This document shows, one piece after another, positions 56,322 through 64,000 of a stretch of DNA of 64,000 nt. The stretch spans positions 3,002,549-3,066,548 of the forward strand of contig OY811985.1 in assembly GCA_963681505.1 (NCBI GenBank), in the 5' to 3' direction. The notes below the pieces were generated by a model, which had not been told where the DNA came from, made no database searches, and saw only the letters and a list, made by a program, of their open reading frames with translations. The stretch comes from Eunapius fragilis (Eukaryota > Porifera > Demospongiae > Spongillida > Spongillidae). The stretch's first letter is position 1; every line of letters begins with the position of its first letter. Position numbers and translations under genes: made by a program.

Positions 56322-57155
56322 TTCCACCTAATGCTTGTAATAGCAACTCAATATAATGATGCTGCCGTGGAGCCTGGTGCAGAGATGCAGCTAGCAGCCT
56401 CTCTCAGTCCGGATTATTGTCACTAACAACTGGTTCTGGAAAAGCTGTGCTTTCAGTAGTACTCAGATACACTAACAACTGGTTCCGGACAAATGTGTTT
56501 TCAGTAGTACTCAGATAACTCACTACCTCTTTCCAGGAGTCCTCCAGTCCCAGACCATACCAAAGCAGACATATGATGAGTGTGAGTACATGAGTACATG
56601 ACTGGGGTGCCCTTTGCTCACATAAGAAAAAATCATGGCCTAGAACAATAGTCATGTTTCCCGCATCAATTCTGTTTAGATTATAGGAATAACTGTTGTC
56701 AAAACTATCTTGACCAAGATGCATGCAAGGTTTTCACAGTTGTTCAGCAATACGAGTGCATGATGAAAAGTTCAGTTAATCACATGCTATTCACACATAA
56801 CATACAGGACAAGTGGGACTTGCGGGCTTACGTATGCGGACTGCAGGAAACAGTTTTAAAATATTTTGGTATGAAATTGATAAATATAAAACCATATGCA
56901 ACAATATGGTTTTAAGATTAACCAAAACAAGTTGGGTTTACCTGACTTTTTAAACCAAGTTTGTTTTTGCAGTGTAGTCGAGACATGAGCTAAATTTCAG
57001 GTTGACATGGCAACCAACTTATATTATAGTTTGCTGTGGGTCTCACCTACTGGCTCCAGAGATTTGCAGGATCAAGTTGATTCAGAAGGGGGTGGAGATG
57101 AATCAATCCATGTGTTTTTAGACCAACCTTGTCTAGTTGGTGGTATTCTCATGGC
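56322..57155. other. Intergenic stretch
   Basis: Holds a two-copy repeat (cactaacaactggttctgga / cactaacaactggttccgga) near 56420 and 56468, with ttcagtagtactcagata after each. No gene recognised. Confidence 0.45.
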
Positions 57156-57203
57156 ATAATTGTATTGACCTGTGTACTAAAGTCCACAGGTCAATACAAT
57201 TAT
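57156..57203. repeat. 48-bp hairpin
   Basis: ataattgtattgacctgtg and cacaggtcaatacaattat are perfect complements around a 10-base loop. No flanking duplication seen. Confidence 0.9.
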
Positions 57204-57612
57204 CTCTTCCCATTGTGATTGTGGGTGTGATTGCTAATGTTAACATTATAACACCTAATCAACACTCCCCTTGTAGCATACACATAACCTTGGCCTTGGG
57301 GATTATGAGAAGTGCAGGTGTTATTATCATGCACTACAGCTTTATATGCATGAACTCATTCTAGATGTGTTGCACTCTTTTCACAGTTTGAGCTCTTGCA
57401 TTTGTTCAAGGCCTGGTTTGTTTGGGAGGGTCATATCATAACTTAACATGTATTACATGACTTAAATTGAAGCAGCAAAACGTGTAGGCTTGATAACACT
57501 ATAAGCATGCTCTATGTTATTATCAGGAATTCTGCTTTGACATCACATTAGAAAGATAAACCTGGTACACATCCTACTTGCAAGTTATGTAACTCCCACT
57601 GAGGGTTGGTCA

Positions 57613-58026
57613 ATGAATTGGCTGTGCCACGTTAGTGCTCGTTACATAAAGTTCTTTTTGTGCCTTATAATATTACGTGGGCCTATACATGTACATGTTG
57701 GAATGTTAAGTAAAGGTAGAACTCTGAACTTGTATTATTCTAATAGCTGTACTATTGCATACATCAGAAGTACAAATATTGAATCCTGGATACTAGGCAC
57801 TAAACAAGGTCAATTAAATGTTACACAATACTGCAATCTACATGTTCTCACGGCTACACTGCAGGCAGAACTCATTCCAGTGCAAGTAGCAATAAAATCT
57901 GAAAGTAAAATACATGAAAATATTGCAAAGCATGCATATGCTATTTGTTCATACGGGGGAAGTATAATAAGTATTAAAGGTATGCCAAAGGTCAAAGGCA
58001 ACCAAAACCTTTCCGAGAGAAACTAA
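57613..58026 (+). CDS. Unassigned 138-codon ORF
   Basis: The second half has protein-like composition: SWILGTKQGQLNVTQYCNLH, then LIPVQVAIKSESKIHENIAK. The first half does not. No known domain. It could be an exon of about 90 codons starting near 57765. Confidence 0.3.
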   Translation: MNWLCHVSARYIKFFLCLIILRGPIHVHVGMLSKGRTLNLYYSNSCTIAYIRSTNIESWILGTKQGQLNVTQYCNLHVLTATLQAELIPVQVAIKSESKIHENIAKHAYAICSYGGSIISIKGMPKVKGNQNLSERN

Positions 58027-59996
58027 TTCATAGTTAACATATTAGCTACTGTGCAATCCTTCATTGATTTCTGTACAAAGTAATGAGTTTTGACATCAAA
58101 ATAATTAACACATAGGAGTTATTTAGATCTCAAGTGGTTTGGACTAATTAAATTCATTAATGTACTTACCCACCATGAAATATAATTAGCAATCTATTTC
58201 AATTGAAAGGTGAAAGTAGCATCTATTATAGTAATGTCATAATGATCAGTGCGAATGAACTGCATAGACCATTTTTCTGATCATTATTATGCCCATGCAA
58301 GGTTACTGCTGTTTATATAATATGAATAAGCTGCAAATTTAATAATTATAATGCATAAATATGCAGCTAGCAAAAAAAAATTGCACTTTGTTGAATGCTT
58401 TTAAAAAATATACAAGCAGTACATGTAAATGAGGTTTCTTACATTTGGACATAAGCAGTAGTACAATATGAGACTAAATCTGTAGGCTACATGTAGCAGA
58501 AACCAATAGAATAGAGCTCTGGATTAATATTAACATGTTGCTGATATTCTTATGGTAGGAAAGCTTTGGCTCGAGCTGACCACAAGACAAACTATGTACT
58601 ATACACAATTCAGGGACAGTTAAACATACTAGAAATAGAGCTAAATGGTACAGTATGACAATAAATGATTGGCATTTTAATATGTTGCACAATATGCTGA
58701 TCTACGTAAGAGAAGATATAAAAAGTGCACATAGTATCAAAAATTATATATTACTATGAGAAAGCTCCAAAACATACGCTGCCTAACCTGGTTTTGTGTG
58801 GGACAGGATATTATTTGCTGATCTTCAATGGAATAGTACTGCTGTACAATCTTCTCCAGTGCATCAAAAGACTGCAGCACATGAGCCTAAAATTGAAATC
58901 CACAAAGTATCTTACGGTAGTACATGTATCTTTAAAGAATTGAAACCTGCATCAGTTATTATGCTATTCTGTGCACTGTACAATATTTGATTAAGGCAAG
59001 CTACAATAAAAGTGGACCTTGCTGCAAAGTGTCTTACATGGACACAATAATATAAAATTAAGTTGTCAAACATGTTTAATTTAATTTGCATTTCATTTCC
59101 CTGTCAACAGTTATGCTTAGCACATAATCAACTGCAACCTAAAAATTTGAAAACATGGACCACAAATTTCCATTTTGGCATAGATGTGGTGATATTCTGA
59201 TTGAGAAATACACTGATCACATTGTTTTCGAAGGAAATTCATCTTTTGAAAAATGCTTGAAGTGAAACTCTTTGCAGAGATACTCATGAAAATAATATTG
59301 TAGTAAACAAAAGTTCAAAACCATCGATTAGTTTCACTATAAAGAATAAAAAAGTTCGCATGTATTTTTGATTTTGAAGGTTAGAAGGGTCTGATTGGTT
59401 TCTTCATAAAGTACAGGAGACAGTATCACCCCAAAGAAAATTGGTGCATTTCCCTATAATATTATTGGATCTTGTTAGACTTAATGAATGGCTCCAGCAG
59501 CACAAGCAAGGGTTTGTTGTTCCTGCGGAGTAGTAAATGCAATTGATGGCAACTCCCAAATGAGAGGTGGAGCCAAATGTTCCATTTCAGTAATGAACAT
59601 GGGATATACATGTGAAAACAAAATAAGACATATTAATTTTAATGTGGTCATGAATGAAGATCAACTGGTACACAGCCCTGAAGCTGAAGCTGCAAGGACT
59701 ATGTCAGTGGTAGGATCTACTTCCTCTGCACATCACAGCAGACCTCAGGATGGAAAAGAGAGCCTACATCTTAACCAGCCCATGGTTGTGGTGTAATGAT
59801 ATTTTCTCTTGTTGGAACGCAAATCAGCTAGACACTTGTAAAATGTAGTTGCTTCCCTTCTCCTGAAGTTGAAAGGGGTCATTCCATTAAAAGTGGGGTA
59901 AGTGCATGCCCCCACATCTTCAGATCTTGATGCAATTACTCATATCTGTCTATCTAAGGATGAATGATACTTGAACCAGTTATTACGATAATAACC
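58027..59996. other. Intergenic stretch with weak ORFs
   Basis: AT-rich. The ORF at 59488-59796 (with CCSCGVVNAIDG) has two cysteine pairs but no recognisable domain or splice context. Confidence 0.4.
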
Positions 59997-60167
59997 TTAA
60001 GGCCGACGACATACACGGGTCGACTTCTTGCCAATTTATCGCCTGCAACTCAAATGAATACGGGTGAAAATTCAGTAAACTAAAGTATTACGAAGTTTTT
60101 ACGCATATTCATTTGAGTTGCAGGCAATATATCGGCAGGAAGTCGACCCATGTATGTCGGCCTTTAA
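59997..60167. mobile_element. Small inverted-repeat element flanked by TTAA
   Basis: GGCCGACGACATACACGGGT ... pairs with ... GACCCATGTATGTCGGCC, with inner arms cctgcaactcaaatgaata / tattcatttgagttgcagg. TTAA stands at 59997-60000 and 60164-60167. TTAA targets are typical of piggyBac-type elements, but the end sequence is not their usual CCC/GGG, so the family is open. Confidence 0.65.
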
Positions 60168-60330
60168 TGTTTTACGAAATATACTGCACTGAAAATTAAT
60201 TTTTTCAGAAAATCTGCTACTTGGCATGCAGGCTCATAATTTTTTATCTGGTAGTGACTTCTTTGGTGTCAAATTGAAGCTCAATCTACGTAGAATCTAA
60301 ATATATTGACACCTGCACTTCATTTCAATT

Positions 60331-60366
60331 GCCCCCCCCCCCCCCCCACTCCTGCATCCACCCCTG
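60331..60366. repeat. Orphan G-rich transposon end
   Basis: A C-run, then actcctgcatccacccctg: the right-end form (reverse complement CAGGGGTGGATGCAGGAG) of the CAGNGGCGGATCCAGG family. The other end was not found. Confidence 0.45.
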
Positions 60367-60399
60367 TGCACGAATAGAAAATTAAATTGCATGTTGCTA

Positions 60400-60693
60400 G
60401 TAAAAAACAGTCACGGCCGACAACTCCACACCGGGCCCTCCTCTTGTAATGACGGCAATTATGCACCGGGCAGTGACGGTATCCAAGTAGTAGAACCGAA
60501 TGCGCCTGAAGGAGAACTGGCAGCGATCTACATCAGCTGGTTTGTCTAGAGGCGCGATCACTGCGGCTGCCGGTTCGCCTACTAGTATAGGCGCGGCGCG
60601 ATCGCTGCAGCTAGGTTCGCCTACTAGTTCTGATGACTCGCGTAGAGCATTCTTCCAATGCGCGATCTTTAACACGCGGTTTATGACAGACAT
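60400..60693 (-). CDS. Unassigned 98-residue ORF with internal duplication
   Basis: ATG at 60693 reads MSVINRVLKIAHWKNALRES, then SELVGEPSCSDRAAPILVGE, with LVGEP repeated (actagtaggcgaacc occurs twice). GC-rich and CpG-rich compared with its neighbours. No known domain. Confidence 0.35.
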
Positions 60694-60706
60694 GGGGAAA
60701 TCTTGA

Positions 60707-61320
60707 TTATTTTTCCCTCCTAGTGGTTTGCATGATTATTCTTGCAGTTATTTCCTATTTAAAACTCAGTACGTATTTGCGACTGCCCTATGGAGTTTTA
60801 TACAGGCTCGTATTGTCGGAAAATTCTGCAAACATGCTGCGCCAGGTGCCCTTTGTTTTTCTATGCAATTCCTGGTCGATCGGACTACTTATACCACTGT
60901 ATTGGTTTTCGGTGTATAAAATTGTTTCTTATAACATTCGCTTTTGCATCCATTTATTAAGTATAGGCTATAGTGTATATCGGAACTGTACCTTGAATGC
61001 TGAGGCACATCGTTAAAACTATAATGAGCTAGCTTTTAAAGGTTACAATACGACAATTGTATATGCCTGCTGATTCTTTACTTTTCCAATTTCATCTATA
61101 ATGATTGGAGTATTATTAAACATGTTTAGCTTTGAAAAAAATCCATAGAAGGGAATTATGAATATTATATATTCCCCAATATTTCCCCCCATCTGTCTTA
61201 AACCGCGTGTTAAATAGAATGCGGGTTCACTTAGATTACACAGTGGTTTAGATATTGGGGTGATGTAGACATTTTTTATTTCATACATATTTTATACAAA
61301 TTACAATTTCCATTATATCA
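60707..61320. other. Intergenic stretch
   Basis: AT-rich. No supported gene. Confidence 0.4.
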
Positions 61321-61527
61321 TTAATCAAGATATCAAAAATTTGAGATCTCACAATATTTAATCATAATAATATTAGTTAAATTTAATTCTACTGTCAATA
61401 TCATTTCCATAACCATGTACGAGTTATTAATTAAAGTTAATCGATATAATCAAGCATAGTAATCAAGATATTAGAAATTTGAGATCTCACAATATAAATA
61501 TTAGGTTTTTAATATTTCATTCTACTG
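61321..61527. repeat. Two-copy direct repeat
   Basis: atcaagatatcaaaaatttg agatctcacaatat at 61325 recurs as atcaagatattagaaatttg agatctcacaatat at about 61462. Each is followed within 60-70 bp by attctactgtca. Period about 138 bp. Confidence 0.75.
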
Positions 61528-61704
61528 TCATTCTGCAAGCATTGGCACTATTTCCTTCAGCTTCCTCTTGAAGTAGTGCCTGCGTTTTCCTGCTTCTTTC
61601 ACATGGACTGTGCTAATGTAATGCAGTGTTTCTACTCCTTCACTCAGACCTTCCCGCCCACGAGCAATCAGTACCACAATCACTAGATCCTTATCCAGAT
61701 GTAC
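61528..61704 (-). CDS. Unassigned terminal exon
   Basis: A good acceptor (cttcagcag) opens 58 codons ending in TGA: VHLDKDLVIVVLIARGREGL, then SEGVETLHYISTVHVKEAGK, RRHYFKRKLKEIVPMLAE. Protein-like composition and a clean frame argue for a real last exon of a minus-strand gene. Upstream exons were not found and the family is not recognised. Confidence 0.45.
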   Translation of the reverse strand, partial: VHLDKDLVIVVLIARGREGLSEGVETLHYISTVHVKEAGKRRHYFKRKLKEIVPMLAE

Positions 61705-63059
61705 CTGCTGAAGTTAGGCTTACATTCGTCTGCACTGGTAAGATCTGCAGTTGTGGTTGCAGGTTCACAAACATTGCAGCTTAAACACTGCTTCTATATA
61801 TATGAAAGCCTCGAAAGCAATTATACAAGCTGCACTTCTTCGGATCTTCATCTTGCATGGCGCATGTAGTTTGTTCGTAACGAAAGGAAGCGAAACGCAA
61901 CTAGCTGCTTTTCTACGGCTTCCATTCCTTCTATAGGTTGAACACCTTCGTCAGCCTGAAATTGTCTTGCAAAACCTATATTATGTACTTCTAGACATAC
62001 GTGTTGTAAGTGTAAGCTTCCACGATTGTACTTTTGTTTTTTCGTGCGTGCGCGTGCATCTATTGTGGGTTATTACTATTTTTCATACGCTCGCGTAAGT
62101 GGGTAGCGTTTCGTTCTGGCCTTAACAGAAAGCGGGGTGTTGGCGGCGCGTATTTTCGGGATGCCAGCTGATATCAGCAGGAATTTTTATGATTAATTTT
62201 TTAAAATGGGCTCTAGTTTGTCCTACCAGATGAATGTTAGACACTACAATCCAATATTTTGCCATTACGCAAGCCTTTTGTTGCAAAAAAAAGGTATATT
62301 CTAAAGGCTTAAAGCATTATATATTTCTATACGTAAAAGAAACCGCTATCTAAATACGCATTCATTTTGTTTCCCATTTGCTCCATTAAATGTGCAGTTG
62401 CATATAATGAACAGCTCAAAATATTCAACTTTTTTTCTAGCTTCAACATTAACAATCTAACCAAATCCAAACAATTCGACTTTTTTTTTTAGTGAAATGT
62501 GATACTTTAGGCTATTTTGAGCAACTCTATGTAAAAAAAAACATTAAGGTCATACCCTAACCCCATGTCTACATATTAAACCACTGTGGATTAGCTGTGT
62601 CATTATAGACAAATAAACCTCAGTGCTGAGTTATGTAACACACTTAGCACCACTTAGTAATATAAGCAGTTAAAAAATAAAACATAGCTGCCACATCGTC
62701 AAACCCATGTGGTTTCAGGGGTTATCTAGACACTGAAATTTTATAAACAAAAATGCAGGATACTAGTCTTCCCTTGATGTTTGAGTTTTTTAAACTTCAA
62801 TATCCATCCGGAAGTCATCCGAATTTTGAAATAAGCGCTTTAAATTTATTTAACCCTTTCACCACCCACAAAAATGATTATTAAATATGGGTTTCCACTT
62901 AAGTTCAGCTTCATTTCGATGCCAAAAATGTCTGTATCAGAGAAAAGTTATGAGCCTGCCAAGTTGAAATTTATCTGGAAAAATAAATTATTCAGGAAAG
63001 CATATTATGTAAACCATTCAAGTTATTACAATAATAAACGGTTAAAGTAACATTCATCC
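61705..63059. other. Intergenic or intronic stretch
   Basis: AT-rich with several A/T homopolymers. If 61528-61704 is a terminal exon, part of this is its intron. Confidence 0.4.
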
Positions 63060-63190
63060 AAAGACAAACAAATACATCCTGATCTGAAGCATGCTCCCAT
63101 ACAATGTCATAGTGGAATGACCCGAAGTACAAGTGGGGTGAAGACAGCGTGTTTGATGTCACGCACATACTGACCGTAGGATTGTTTTTT
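63060..63190 (-). mobile_element. Possible retroelement remnant
   Basis: YGQYVRDIKHAVFTPLVL resembles the Y-x-x-R-V-R-E-V-E-H-x-x-F-T-P-L-V-F phrase common in invertebrate retroelement C-termini. Very short. Family unknown and broken. Confidence 0.3.
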
Positions 63191-63335
63191 TTTTTCCTTC
63201 TCATCCTCATGAACTCAATCAAAACCCAACCAAAATAAATTGTCAAGGAAAGGAAGGTAATAATAAAGAACGGCACCCTTATTTATATTTGTTCATATGC
63301 ATGAGATATCTATCGTACATTATCTATGTATGTAC

Positions 63336-63463
63336 CTTGATAGGTCTAAAGAGGATGAGTTCAGTGTCTTCATTGGCAAGGTACAATGATAAACTTGTCT
63401 TGATGGCAGGGACCTTTAATTTCATAAGTTTAATACACTCTATTACTACTTTGTGCACTTCAT
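63336..63463 (-). CDS. COG3: Conserved oligomeric Golgi complex subunit 3, one internal exon
   Basis: A 128-nt exon (acceptor tttttcag, donor gtacat) reads DEVHKVVIECIKLMKLKVPA, then IKTSLSLYLANEDTELILFR and PIK. It matches the C-terminal part of COG3 (E-V-H-K-L-V ... S-L-A-L-Y-L-S-N-K-D-T-E-F-I-L-F-K-P-V). COG3 is a lobe A subunit of the tethering complex for retrograde traffic within the Golgi. The upstream gene lies beyond the right edge. The final exon (expected N-I-Q-Q-V-F ... I-I-A-C-P) was not found to the left. Confidence 0.72.
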
Positions 63464-64000
63464 CTGAAAAAGAAACAGAAGTTTAATACATTTAAAAAAA
63501 TCTAGCTCTGCATAAGGGAGGGAAGAATATTTATCCCAAGGAAATTCAATTTGTGCTATTCGACTGATTGTAATTATTTTCAACACACCATAACACATCT
63601 ATGGTAGAATTCTCCTGGTGGGAACATATAAGGATATTCCCTGAGGAATTCAATTCAATTATATACTTTTATGGAGGAGTGAATTTTTAAAATACTTAAC
63701 TGGTTATGGAGATGTGGCTATGCAATGTTTTGTGCCATTGATATAGGCAACTGCTACATGTACCTACTCAACATAGGGAGGTAATATGGGGAAAAAAAAG
63801 TGCGATTACACTTTACTCTGCATTCATACCGGGTAAAGTAAATTAATGAACATGACACATCAATAGCAATAGGACTCCACTCTCAGTATAAACCAATTTT
63901 GGAGCGATTGTGACACCTGCAAAAGACATATACGTTGTTGTAATGCCCTTTTTATGATCCGTGGGAAGAAAGTGCATGTAAGGGACAAAAATAATTCAAC
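63464..64000. other. Probable COG3 intron up to the right edge
   Basis: No further COG3 exon was recognised. AT-rich with an A-run near 63795. Confidence 0.4.

Noticed and set aside
55906-56346. Overlapping ORFs on both strands at 56 kb rich in Pro or Gly
   Set aside because: Products of C- and G-runs inside the transposon at 56006-56313.
62992-63276. 94-codon minus ORF beginning with a hydrophobic segment
   Set aside because: Lies in what should be a COG3 intron. The start is membrane-like by AT-rich chance, and part overlaps a possible retroelement scrap in another frame.
1-64000. CRISPR arrays, bacterial operons, rRNA genes
   Set aside because: The window is intron-rich eukaryotic DNA. 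No regular direct repeats with spacers and no rRNA-like conserved stretches were seen.

Overview
The window looks like nuclear DNA of an animal, most likely a sponge or another early-branching marine invertebrate. It carries intron-dense animal genes with short GT-AG introns, an AT-rich background, a homologue of a ciliary protein, Death-domain exons, and many DNA transposons and retroelement fossils. The species cannot be fixed from the sequence. The sponge reading is an inference, helped by a repeat protein at 51.8 kb of a kind I associate with sponge transposon-linked genes.

Layout. 1-6.05 kb: fifteen exons of propionyl-CoA carboxylase alpha (PCCA) on the minus strand, running off the left edge. 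6.05-11.4 kb: non-coding DNA with foldback and G-rich transposons, plus a Death-domain terminal exon at 10.1 kb. 11.4-24.8 kb: a transposon graveyard. It holds a ZMYM1-like hAT transposase (+), a SWIM-YqaJ-PHD nuclease gene (+), a non-LTR-type C-terminal fragment (+), a DDE_Tnp_4 transposase with coiled coil (-), a second hAT (-), and a DIRS-like retrotransposon fossil. 25-28.6 kb: a second Death-domain gene (-). 29.5 kb: another retroelement fragment. 30.36-32.94 kb: a complete six-exon CIMIP2C/FAM166C homologue (+).

35.26-50.77 kb holds two complete SLC37A-type sugar-phosphate exchanger genes in tail-to-tail orientation. Each has 20 exons with matching junction phases, so they are an inverted duplication. 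The 5.3 kb between their 3' ends is packed with nested transposons. 50.8-54.8 kb: a repeat-protein ORF, a long degenerate repeat array, a proline-rich minisatellite ORF and a foldback element. 55-64 kb: mostly non-coding, with a G-rich transposon, small inverted-repeat elements, a few unassigned ORFs or exons, and one internal exon of COG3 (-) near the right edge.

The host genes are unrelated in function: mitochondrial propionyl-CoA metabolism, ER sugar-phosphate exchange, ciliary doublet microtubules, Golgi tethering and Death-domain signalling. The transposons do relate to one another. The two hAT transposases start next to G-rich ends that resemble those of several non-autonomous elements here. 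The YqaJ nuclease and DDE_Tnp_4 genes may be the two halves of one ISL2EU-type element. Exons were placed by hand from splice sites and reading phase. The exon sums are divisible by three for both SLC37A genes and for CIMIP2C, and the PCCA phases agree across all 15 exons.
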